From the NCBI GenBank assembly GCA_000729835.1, contig JFHB01000037.1, positions 124,001-188,000 of the forward strand: 64,000 nucleotides of DNA, written 5' to 3'. The notes beneath the pieces are model-generated. The model ran no database searches. It saw only the letters and a list, made by a program, of their open reading frames with translations, and had not been told where the DNA came from. Both the position numbers and the translations under genes were made by a program. The stretch comes from Atkinsonella hypoxylon (Eukaryota > Ascomycota > Sordariomycetes > Hypocreales > Clavicipitaceae). Positions 33,901 through 45,183 of this stretch are shown piece by piece. The stretch's first letter is position 1; each line of letters opens with the position of its first letter.

Positions 33901-35309
33901 CTACACAGCATCGGCTGGCACAATTAGCCGCCGTTTACAAAGTCTGTTGAATGGAGAGTAAGTACTATGCGGTACGGAGTACTTGGCTTGACCTTGACTC
34001 GACTTACCTACCTGTTTCTGTGTCAAAGCCCACGAAAATCGGTGATGCTTTTGTCGTCTTTTTCTTAAAGGCAGTATTACTACTCCGTACTCCGTACACA
34101 AACAATTACCGGTACCTATCTAGGTATTATATAAGGCCGGTAACGGAAACTATAGATAGCCCCAATCAAGCTACAATCAAGCCACATATGCGGCGCCGAA
34201 TAAAGGGTGCCAGATAAACACGGGGTAATAACTTCCCTGAAAGAAAATCCACTTTTATTACAAAAAGGGAAGCACTCAAGGGCTTGCGTCCGGGCCAGGG
34301 GTTAATTACCGTGCCGAGATGCCGGGTTGGATCAAGCTCGGTTCCAAGGCGATAGACTGACCACGAGGTCCAAGTTGCCGGGCATGAATTCACTTGGACA
34401 TATCACTCAGGGAAGCAGGCATTGCGGGACTTGGCTGAAAAGCGGCAAACAAGTAGGTATGAAGGCATGAGTCGCCACCTGCAAAGGCAGTCGATGCCTA
34501 CCTACTTGAGCACCCGAAAAGGCAACTGAACAAGCAGACTTGATTCGAATGAACTCTGCTACGCCAGACTCCCATATTGCAAGTGGAAACCAGCAAGTAA
34601 GACTACGAGGCAGCTACCCAGGTTAGAGTGGTCTCTACCAGCTATCAATAGCGGCCCTGTCTTTTCTGGCCACAGCTTCATCGCACCGCAGAAATATGCA
34701 TCGGAATGGCAAGAAAAGTCTTAGTGTAGTATTAGACGCATGTAATTGAGTCCTTCCGGCCATTTTATGTCCAGGATGCGGGCGCGCATTCGCCGATGCA
34801 CTCTTCTGCAGCTTTGATGTTGTTGGCTGATTGACCACCTCCGATCACAATACTATGCATTGGTTACAGGTTCCATTGTCTCTTTCGCAACACAGGTCGT
34901 TTCCTAAGCCTTGACCACAGCATGGACGTTCGCGAGAAGCATACCTCAATTCTGTGCAGTTACTGTATCAACAACGTACTATACCTGTTCATGTGAGCCC
35001 GATCGTTCAATCCCAGAACAATGATACTTGCAATGTTAACGAGCTTAGCAAACATTGCCCACCATCAAAGTCCGCGATAGGATCCGTGAGTGCGTCGCTC
35101 ACAAGTTCCTGCCTCATGTGTTCTCCGGATACAAGGCGAACCATATAAGGCACTGATATCTTCATCCTTTTAGAGAATAACAGCGTTCGAGGCTTAGAGC
35201 TTGCAGTCATTTGAACCCCACAGAACCTGTACCACGTCAAGGAACTTTGTGATAATTTTCCAATGAAGTCAGCGTTGTTACTTATGCTGTTGCCTCTTCC
35301 GGTGTGTAA
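30994..35309. other. 4.3 kb gene-poor region right of the cluster
   Basis: No frame shows a recognisable domain. A 60-codon acidic frame at 32519-32701 and a 135-codon minus-strand frame at 33103-33510 are open, but have no splice partners or family features I recognise. Short CGGAGTAC/GTACTCCG palindromes occur near 33970 and 34080. It may be decayed DNA at the cluster border. Confidence 0.5.
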
Positions 35310-36044
35310 TATCCCTCAGCAGAGCCGAATACTCGCAATACTGACACGAATGGCAAGGGTTTGGCACTAGAGGCTCCAATCCCGGGTTGCAAAGTCGCAG
35401 ACATCCAGTGGGACATTGAGCTCATCCCAGGCCAACCAACCCGAAACTTCACGGGAACCATCGAGCAGGTTCACGAAGAAATCGCTCGATCTTTCCCTGA
35501 GGAGGCCAAGTATTTCTTGCCTCCTTCTCCAGATGTTGTGAATAGGACTGTTGTCGAGCGTGGCCTTGACAAGAAGGATTCAGTCCCGTGGGAGAACCTC
35601 ATTTGCGGCGGCGGTCCCAACAAATGGGAGGAGGTCTATTTGTTTCCCCTGATGACGGGCATCTACTACCTCGAAAGCCTGAAGAGCAAGCCCAGAATCG
35701 GTCCGGGGCCGGGAACATGCTCGCGAGTCAGCTGCAATAATCAGGCCTCTATCTGGTGGTGCAACGATGTAAGTCCATGATGATTGTCGCTGACAAGCCA
35801 AACCTACTCCCCCCGTTGTAATTTCAAATCCGCAAAGCTAACCACTTGCTCCTTCCTAAAACCTGATTAGAACACGGCGAAAATCAAGCTTGACAGCTGG
35901 TCTCAAATTGCGGAGGGCGCTAGAAAGATTCACAACGTCTGCAAGCATTTTTGCTGCGAGGGCTTCATTGAAGTTACTAACGGGCAGATCTTCGCGATTG
36001 GGGGCTGGAATGTGATTGTACGCAAGGATGAGGCAAATTGTTAA
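35310..36044 (+). CDS. Small cysteine-rich secreted protein, 5' end unresolved
   Basis: Two coding blocks, 35310-35768 and 35871-36044 (intron donor GTAAGT, acceptor TTAG), encode about 200 aa. The signature CSRVSCNNQASIWWCND followed by a C-terminal GGWNVIVRKDE is that of a widespread fungal family of secreted hypothetical proteins with a Cys-rich WCND motif. Function unknown; an effector-like role is only a guess. A likely signal peptide (MKSALLLMLLPLP) starts at 35263 but is in another frame. The roughly 20 bases between it and the mature part look like neither a normal-length intron nor in-frame coding. So either the gene has a frameshift or the first exon lies elsewhere. Confidence 0.62.
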
Positions 36045-37470
36045 TAGCGAGTCACTTCTCAGCGCAGTGAAACTTACAGAGGAAGGAATATTGTCTTGGA
36101 CTACTTCCATGGAAACAATATCATCCGATTCACTTGAGAGGGCGATACGCTTTGTTGACAGTTGTCACGCTTTTGGAGGAAAGCGATGGCATCTTCGGCC
36201 GGCTATGCGCAATTTTGGTCCAATTGAAATGAAAACATATACTTGGGTCATTACTAAAGAATGCCAGTACGAAGTTCTGGGCGCATCATCGTCGAATAAG
36301 TCGTGTGACAAATGTCTTCAGCATGTAATCTAAGCTCTCGAGTTCCTCTTCGTAGTATAGTCCGGGTAGCAGGTACACAGAAAATGGGCTCGATTATTTG
36401 AGCGATAAACTGAGAGAATGTCAGTGCAACGTCTGAAAGACGTGGAGAGACTGATGATCCATAATATTAGTTCCGCTTTAAATTTCTCAAGTCTTGAACG
36501 TCGTGAGCACCCCCGCATGACTCTCTGCGCCATCCCAAGACACATTTTGCATTGTCTACAACAGCCGTGACCTTACCAATCCCATACTGATCCAAAGAGT
36601 GCAATATTTTTTGGCGGGGATGTTGGCCGTCGTAGGCCCGATCTGTCTACTCCAGACTAGTTCTCGAGGAAACTCCTCCTTGATCACATCCATCTCGATC
36701 AGATTCTCGACGTGCCGTAAACGGCTCACAGAAACACAAGTAAGTCCCTGGAATGAGCTCCTTTGGCCTTCGTGTACCAGTGCATGATGATATAAATTGG
36801 GAATGCTAAGGGCAGAGATCCTCGGTGCATATGCCGTGTGTGCAGAATGTCCACACTCAAGCGCTCTCTAGCCCGATAGAAATGGGCTCAACGGTAAGGA
36901 GGAGTGGACTGTACCAGCCAATACGTTGTCATCAGTACGTGTAGGTTGCCTGCACACCACGTAGAGCGGATTGCGAAGATCGTTTTGGTGGTGCTTTCTG
37001 CGAATCTTCTGTAATCTGATGCTCCGGTGGATTAAGTTTGTCCATGCTTTAACCATCGTCAGATTACAAGAGACATACATATCTAGTCGCGTCAGATAGA
37101 AGAATCGTACGAGGGAGAGGCTGGGCAATGCATGTTTCTTCCAACGATAAATAATTTGCAGCCTAAGCAGTTACAGTGTACAGGCACAAAACTGTACAAA
37201 TGGCTGCAGTCCTTGCAGCTGCCCACCCGTAAGTGAACTGCCTTGCGTGGATTGGTTCTTACCTGACGCAGATGATTAACAAATGTGTAGATATATACTG
37301 TCGCTGAGATGGAGAGCTTTTTTGAATAATGATAAATATACCAATAAATTGCTCTGCCGGCCGTGAACTCGTCACATCATCTATTGTTCATCCTTTACGC
37401 ATCCAATCTTCGGCTCAAGTCTTGGTGTTGCCCTCTCTCAACATCTTTTGAGGCCCTTCAAGCACAACAG
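36045..37470. other. 1.4 kb intergenic, nothing recognised
   Basis: 3' flanks of the secreted-protein gene and the phosphoketolase gene meet here. No coding or repeat structure could be supported. Confidence 0.5.
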
Positions 37471-40085
37471 CTATTCGGTGTGCCGAGCAATTGTTTCGGC
37501 TGCCTTTTTCCACAAACCATTCCGCTGCCACGTCCACTTGGTTAAGTTCGGAGGATCCATTCCGGATTCGAATGCCGTGTTTCTTGCAGCAATCTGGTCA
37601 TTTTGCAATGCCTGCCTAGCCGAAGCCCCACGGTTACGCAGCGAGGGTATGCGGTCAATAGCATCCATGGCAAGACTGAATCGATCGGTCTGATTACGGA
37701 TGGCTAGCTCCAGCGGCGTATCGATGTTACCTTTCTCACGATAGCCGCGGACGTGCAAGTTGTTGCTTCCTGGTCTCTTGTAAGTGAGTCTGTGTACCAT
37801 CCATGGATAGCTGTGAAAGTTGAAAATGATCGGAGTGTTGTCAGTAAAGAGGGCCACCCACTCATGGTCAGTAAGACCGTGTGGGTGGTCGGATGGGTGA
37901 ATCAGCTTGAAGAGGTCAACGCAGTTGACGACCCGAATCTTGAGGTCGGGAAAGTGGTTGAGAAGTAAGTCCGTCGCGGCAAGAGACTCTTGAGTGCTGA
38001 TATCTCCACACGAGGCCATGACAATATCAGGATCACAACTTGCGTCAGTACTGAATCGAGGCCAGATGCCGATACCCTTGGTGCAGTGTGCAACCGCGCT
38101 TTCCATGTCTAAGTACTGGAGATGGTCTTGCTTGTCCGCCACGATTACGTTGACATAGTTATTGGATCGTAAACAGTGGTCCATGACTGGGTCAATGGTC
38201 TATTAATCGATCGTTCTATTGATCAACATGATGATATTGTGGAATTCGCGAAGGAGACTTACCGGACAACAGGCAGTTGCCATCTGGTGGCAGGTAAATG
38301 CGCACCACTTCAGGACTCTTGTTGGCAACGATGTCCAGGAATCCGGGATCCTGGTGCGTGAAACCGTTGTGATCTTGTCTCCAAACAAGTGCAGTGAGCA
38401 GTATGTTTAGTGAAGCGATCTTGGCTCGCCACTCTACTTCCAGACATTTTTCTATCCATTTGCAATGCTTTCCCCAAGCGTTAGCCAACTTCTTTGCTCA
38501 TTATTTCTACACCTTGTCGTAGAGGGTGTTCATTTCGTCTCACATGGTTGACCATAGAATCGATAATGTGAATGAATGGTTCATAACTATTGAGTAAGCC
38601 GTGTCGACCACTCAGGATGTAACCCTCGAGCCAGCCCTCACAAGTATGTTCAGAGAGCATCTCCATAACCCGACCGTCCATGGCTAAATTACCACCATTT
38701 TCGTCTTCCTCGAAGTAGTCACCCATCCAGACCTTCTTGCCAGCTTCGTATACCTTAGCCAATTTATTTGATTCCGTCTCGTCTGGTCCAAATAATCGAA
38801 AGTTGTGCATATTTCGAGCAACTATATCCCTCAAGAACACGGAGAAATTGGTCATGCTACCATACATAGTGGCACCTGGCTTATCAACTTTGATAGCATA
38901 GTCCCTAAAATTGGGCATCTTGAGAGGTTTCTTGACGAATCCCCCATTTGTGATGGGATTGGCACTCATACGGCGATTTCCCTCGGGGCAAAGTGATCGC
39001 AAAGCAGGTATCGGCGCACCACTTTTGTCAAAGAGTCTTTCAGGCTCATAGCTGCGCATCCAGTTCTCAAGCACCTTGAGATGATCTTGGTTGGTGTTCA
39101 CATCAGTAATGGGCACCTGGTGGGCTCTCCAGTACCCTTCCAGATAGTTCTCGTCCACTTTGCGGGGCGCTGTCCATCCTTTGGGCGTTCGCAGAATAAC
39201 CATGGGCCATCGAGGACGGAACGCTTTGCCACTATCACGAGCCTTTGTCTGGTATTGCTTAATCAAACCGACACAGTGCTCAAGGGTGGTAGCCATAGCT
39301 TGGTGCATACTATCCAGTTCGTCGCCTTCAACGAAGAACGGCTCCCAACCATAACCCAGGAAAAGGTATTTCAATTCGTCATGGGAAATTCTAGCAAGTA
39401 CAGTTGGGTTATTAATCTTGTATCCGTTGAGATGTAGCACGGGCAAGACAGCTCCATCCGTCACTGGATTGAGAAATTTGGTTGAGTGCCAAGATGTAGC
39501 AAGAGGGCCAGTCTCAGCTTCACCGTCACCAACCACGGTGAGCGCGATCAAGTCGGGATGATCATAAACAGATCCGAATGCGTGGGAAATTGAGTATCCC
39601 AGTTCGCCACCTTCATGAATAGAGCCTGGGGTCTCAGGAGTAGCATGAGATCCAATACCTCCAGGAAAAGAGAAGTACTTGAAGAATTTTTGCAGACCTT
39701 CGATATCGAGAGATTTTTCGGGGTAAACCTCTGAATATACGCCTTCCAAATATGACTGAGAGAGCACAGCCGGAGCGCCATGACCGGGACCAGACACGAA
39801 ATACGCATCCAGATCATGTTTTTTTATAAGACGATTGAAATGCATATAGGTGAAGATCTGACCAGGAGCAGAGCCGAAATGGCCAAGTAAACGTAGCTTC
39901 AGGTGCTCCTTCTTCAGTGGTTCTCGAAGAAGAGGGTTTTCTCGTAAGTAGATCATTCCAAGTGATAGATAGCAACTCGCTTTGAAGTAGTCGTTATAGA
40001 GAGCAATTTCAGAGGAGCTTAATGGGTTCTCCTTAACAGTAGAACGAGCAGGCCCGAAGGGCCGGGTCGATTGTTTGTCGCTCAT
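37471..40085 (-). CDS. Xylulose-5-phosphate/fructose-6-phosphate phosphoketolase
   Basis: Thiamine-diphosphate enzyme cleaving xylulose 5-phosphate (and fructose 6-phosphate) with phosphate to acetyl phosphate plus glyceraldehyde 3-phosphate (or erythrose 4-phosphate). Exons 40085-38544, 38467-38263 and 38186-37471 give 820 aa, the usual length. The N-terminal phosphoketolase signatures are clear: SGPGHGAPA, SFPGGIGSHATPETPGSIHE, with EGGELGYSISHAFG, and the ThDP/Mg site VVGDGEAETGPLA. The central domain has VWRQDHNGFTHQDPGF and the C-terminal domain VNCVDLFKLI and HGLTDHEW. Start at MSDKQ was chosen; an upstream in-frame ATG at 40136 would add 17 residues. Probably cytosolic. Intron 1 has branch site GGCTAACG. 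Confidence 0.95.
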
Positions 40086-42671
40086 GGTAGGTGAGAAGAC
40101 GATAAGGACGACTGTAGCTTCCGCAAATGAGGTCAAAGATCAAAGTACAATGAGATGGCCGCAGTAGGACGTGACTGGTTATGTATGAGGATACCACTAC
40201 GTCACCACCGAGTATATTATTAGACAAAGTTTAACAAGTACGTAGAGTGGTAAAAAATCCGCGGCATACAAAAAGGACAAGCTTGACCTTATGGTAGGTC
40301 ATGACCAGCAGATCGAACCACGCAGGTTTATGGGCACACGCCCAAACCAGGCCTGCAGGTCGAGTCGGCAATCCGCAAACATAATAGTCGGCAAGTGAAA
40401 TCCCGGAATATTCTTGGAGTCTGCATGATGTTAGAGTTGCGCCATGGTGGCGCATTGACAGAAGCTAGGCGGGGAGCTAAGCTTGTAAATACTGCTGCTG
40501 GCAGCGAATAAACGCTGGCCGTTCAAAATTCCATGTTAAAGAAAAGGGCATGTATGGATTGTATGGATCGTAGAGTTGGGGGCTGAGGAGATGTGGAGTG
40601 GCCGGATGTCGGTGGTATAGTGCCTTTGGTGGCGGAAGTACTCGACAGGGTCGAATTCGTAGGATCTGAGCCGTATTTATTCCGTATTCCTCCTCTAACT
40701 GCGGACGTTGTTCAAACTCAAGATGGAATTAACTTCGTGGGGAAACGAGACTGCATCTTGGAACGCACAATGCTGCATGTTGTTGCAATACCCTGTGCGG
40801 TCGGCGAGGGACACAAAGAGCGCCACCTCGACTTGCAGTACAACAGCTGCCCACCGGCTGCTCGCCCCAGATAGTGACGACATGGCCTGACGGAAACTGG
40901 CTGGCGCTGCGGAATAAAGTCCAACAGTTGTTTCGAGCAACCGAGCAACCAGCAGGCAAAAATCACGCAAGTCTCCACTGGAACCCCCACCACGATACAA
41001 CTAGGTACCTACCTAGGTTCCTAGGCACCTATATACTAGGTACCTAGTACCTAGTACACAGCCCTAAGCTGCCTGGCGTCCTAAGACGTCAGCTCTCCGT
41101 GCATGTGATCACGAATACTACGGAATACAGGTGCAGAGTAATGCATGGCCTGAGCAATGCATTGCCTGATCGCAAAACGTAAAACATGCTTCTTTACTCC
41201 ATAAAAATGAAGTAGAGACTAAGCCCGAACCAGAATAGCCACGAGCATTTTGAACCAGGAACGTTGCAGCCATGATTGACTGTGGTCCTGATTACTAGAG
41301 TCTCTCTACCTTGACTGATGCAGATTAGCATTCGGGTACGTAAGCTTCCCCAGACAAATATGTGGCAGGCACTACTACTGCGTCCTGCCAATCTGGATAA
41401 TGTGAGTTCTAGTCACAGTATAATTTGAATTTATGATGCAACTGCACCTACCTACGTAGGTACCTAAGGTACCTGTAGAGACTGTGTTTATCGAGACACA
41501 AAAGTACGGCGTACCTCCTAGCTTGTACCGCAAAAAGTGGGGCCTGGTCTCTAGCTTGCTCCTTGGGACAAAAGGACGCCAGAGAGGCTAAGAAATGCGC
41601 ACCCATGGCCTTGACGTCAACTGTCTGTCACCAACTCTTTTGCATTCCAAAGACGGCCGTTATTTGACCGCGTCATGAACCACAGACTCGAAACTCCTCA
41701 GCCAAGCCTCCCGGTTCCGCTTGAGCCGAATTCGGAGACCAGCGAAGGAGATGGAACCAGTGACTTTTGAAGAATAATGCCCGAGATCGAGATTCGAGCA
41801 GTCCTGTCAGCAATAGTGCTATTCGCGCAATTTTCTGCTGCGCGAATAGCAATACGCCAAGGCATTGCAGCTATCTAATACAGAGTTTTTACGGAATACT
41901 ATCGGGATGAATACGTGAATCGGCGAACCCACCCCCTTTGAGCTTGGTTGCAAGCTGCGTGGCTCTGCCATAATATGTCTGGCCGAATAACTCACGAGCT
42001 CGACAAACCTCTTAAGTGAAAATAGGATAGCATTCTAGGGCAAATGCCATGGTCCTTTGTTGCACTTCCAGATATACTTGAGAGTGAACAGTTAAATTAT
42101 AACTCAAGTGAAATGAATTCTAAAAACTCTTGTCGATAACGCTCTGTCTTCTATCCGACGCCAGACGAATTCTCAGTGTTCGATCAAGCGCGGATGTAGC
42201 AACATCCAGCGTGTGCTCGAGGCTCGAGCATGTTCAAGCACGAAGAGACGTGGCAAGCCAAGTCCAAGTTGGAGACAAGCCCCACGGCGAGGCAAGACAA
42301 CTTGTACTTAGATTAGCACAGAAGTATATAACGTTCTAAAGCCTTTGGTCTTCAAGCTTCGTTCGACCGTTTGGTACCTAATATAACTACCTGGCACCTG
42401 CGCGTGAGGAGAGGGAGGGGCAGACCGCCGTTGACTGGCGGGCAGAAACGACCTTGAGAAGGCCCCGTTGGCCCGTGCACTTCTCACCGACTGCCTGGAA
42501 AAGCGGCAACAATTTTCTTGGACAGGCAGGGAGCTTCGACGGGCACAGATCGTCACCCCATTCCGCATCCCACAGGATTTGCCTTGTTCTGGGACTCGAC
42601 CAGCATCCCTCCTCAACTACAACTATTTGTCGAGCTTCTAGGCGATCGGTATCCCTCAGATCGCGTCCACC
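40086..42671. other. 2.6 kb intergenic with palindromic repeats
   Basis: Holds the divergent upstream regions of the phosphoketolase and CCT eta genes. No gene recognised. Clusters of CCTAGGTA-type palindromes lie at 41001-41057 and 41446-41475. Confidence 0.5.
41001..41057. repeat. Cluster of overlapping TACCTAGGTA palindromes
   Basis: CTAGGTACCTACCTAGG and further CCTAGG, TAGGTACCTAG and TACCTAG units overlap in 57 bp, a self-complementary stretch of unknown role. A second, shorter cluster (CCTACGTAGGTACC) is at 41446-41475. Confidence 0.7.
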
Positions 42672-44599
42672 ATGTCGTTCGGAGGTCAGACCCCGACCAT
42701 CATTGTCCTGAAGGAAGGTGAGTGCTGCCCCACTGCTCCCCCTCGTCGCTTCATCATGTCAACGCTTAGCATGTTAAGTCTGTTGCTACAAGACATGCAT
42801 TTTGGCTAACCATAGCAATTTGCTTCACAGGAACCGATACTTCTCAGGGAAAAGGTCAAATCGTCTCTAACATCAATGCTTGTCTCGCTGTCCAGGCTAC
42901 CATCAAATCTACCCTGGGTCCTTATGGCGGGGACCTCTTGATGGTCGACGAAAACGGCAAGCAAACTATCACAAACGACGGCGCCACTGTCATGAAGGTT
43001 CGACATTCCCTGAAGAAAGACCCAAAATTTCACTTGGAAGAGGCAATAGAATGTTCACGCTAACCCCGATCCCAACCAGCTTCTTGACATTGTTCACCCC
43101 GCAGCCCGAATCCTCGTCGATATTGCCCGATCTCAAGATGCCGAAGTCGGTGACGGCACCACGTCCGTTGTTGTCCTTGCCGGTGAGATCTTGAAAGAAG
43201 TTAAGGAGCATGTCGAGCAGGGTGTCAGCGCTCAGATAATCATCAAGGGGTTGAGGAGAGCGTCTCAGCTGGCCGTCAATAAAATCAAGGAGATTGCCAT
43301 CAGCACAAACGAGGGCAACCGACGCGATACCATGAAGAAATTGGCAGCCACAGCTATGACTAGCAAACTTATCAAGCGAAACACTGATTTTTTCACGGAT
43401 AGTAAGATATTCTTGCCTGGTATTTAAGTAGTCGTTGAGTCAGAAGCTGACTGAAAATTCTAGTGGTTGTCGATGCTGTGCTGTCCCTCGACCAGGACGA
43501 CTTGAACGAGAAACTCATCGGCATGAAGAAGATCCCTGGCGGCTCACTTACCGAATCGCGGTTCGTCAACGGGGTTGCTTTCAAGAAGACGTTCTCATAT
43601 GCCGGGTTCGAGCAACAACCCAAGTCATTCAAGAAGCCCAAGATTGTTTGCCTCAACGTCGAGCTGGAACTCAAGGCCGAGAGAGACAACGCCGAGGTCC
43701 GCGTCGAGCAGGTTTCAGAGTACCAGGCTATTGTCGATGCTGAATGGCAGATTATCTACAAAAAGCTTGAGGCAATACACAAGACAGGTGCTAAGGTTGT
43801 TCTGAGTAAGCTGCCTATTGGTGACTTAGCCACGCAGTACTTTGCTGATCGGGACATCTTCTGCGCTGGCCGTGTTGCCTCGGAAGATATGGAACGTGTG
43901 GTCCAGGCCACTGGTGCGACGGTGCAGTCAACATGCTCAGACATCCTGCCCGAACACTTGGGGACATGCGGTAGCTTTGAAGAACGCCAAATTGGTGGCG
44001 AGCGGTTCAACTTCTTCGAGGAATGTCCCGAGGCCAAGACTTGCACGTTGATACTGCGTGGAGGAGCAGAACAGTTCATCGCCGAGGTGGAACGATCGTT
44101 GCACGACGCCATCATGATTGTCAAGCGGGCCGTAAAGAATCACATGATTGTTGGCGGTGGTGGTGCTGTCGAGATGGTAGTCTCGGCTTACCTGCACCGC
44201 TTCGCCGACAAGAGCATTCCCAACAAGCAACAAGCCGTTATCAAGTCCTTTGCCAAGGCCCTCGAAATCATTCCTCGACAGCTCTGCGATAATGCTGGCT
44301 TCGATGCCACCGACATCCTGAATAAGCTCCGTGTAGAGCACCGCAAGGGCAGCATATGGGCAGGCGTCGATTTCAAGATTGAGGGGGTAGCCGATATGGT
44401 CGAGAAGTTTGTCTGGGAGCCCGCCTTAATCAAGGTGAATGCCCTACAAGCCGCCACTGAAGCAAGCTGTCTGATTTTGGGGGTGGACGAGACCATTCGA
44501 AATGAAGAGAGTGCAAAGCCCCAAGCCCCGGGTCAGCTGCCCCCCGGCGCAGCTCAGAGAGCGGTCCGTGGTCGCGGACGCGGCATGCCTCGACGATGA
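42672..44599 (+). CDS. CCT7: Chaperonin TRiC/CCT subunit eta
   Basis: Group-II chaperonin subunit; the eight-subunit double ring folds actin, tubulin and WD proteins in the cytosol. Exons 42672-42717, 42831-42997, 43080-43401 and 43464-44599 give 556 aa. The start MSFGGQTPTIIVLKEGTD is eta-type. ATP-site motifs are TLGPYGGD, NDGATVMK and GDGTTSVVV, with the equatorial GGGGAVEM and the adenine-pocket GVD near the end. The C-terminus is the Gly/Arg-rich RGRGRGMPRR typical of eta. Intron 2 uses the weak donor GTTCGA but restores the frame. CCT zeta lies 17 kb away in the same orientation. Confidence 0.96.
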
Positions 44600-45183
44600 A
44601 AGTGTTTCAACATGGGGGGCAAAGGATCAAGAACGAAAGGAGAACGAAGAATTAAATGAGAAAAATGAGAAAATCGTAAAAATTTCTAGACGACAAACGT
44701 GGCTCACATGGCTCGGGTACTGGGAAATCGTGGAGAATGTGGGGAAAGGGTGGATAGCGGCATAGGAGATATTTATGTCAGGGCCTGTATGTTGTACAGA
44801 AGACGACCTCTATTGGTCTGGACATTGGACAGGTGTCTTGTCTGTTCACATAAACTTGTCAATACCACCTGGCTGTTCTTGTGTTGAATCGGCTAGTGAA
44901 GCTTTATAGACAGTCTTCCAGCTACGTGCCAACCAGGCACGAAATTCGGGACCAATATTTACCACCCAGCCAGGAATCGAACATGTAGTGCTTTGTCACC
45001 TCTGCGTCGAGACTTCTTCACGTCAAAATAAGAGTATTCTAACCGACTGCAACGCAAGCTCGACAGGAGCCCTACACTAGGCTATTTTACGAACACCATG
45101 ATGGCAGAAACATCAAATCTCGACCATCTGAAGTTTCGAAGCATGTTGTGCTCAGCGGTAAAGCACGCAGGCAGAACCATCGA
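44600..45183. other. Convergent 3' spacer
   Basis: 3' flanks of CCT eta and the Spt10-like gene. The first part is A-rich (44630-44690), fitting a 3' UTR. A string CCAGGAATCGAAC at 44970-44983 recalls a tRNA T-loop on the minus strand, but the stem does not pair. Confidence 0.4.

Noticed and set aside
44960..45010. tRNA T-loop-like string on the minus strand
   Set aside because: The five-base stem around it does not pair and no acceptor or anticodon arm is visible.
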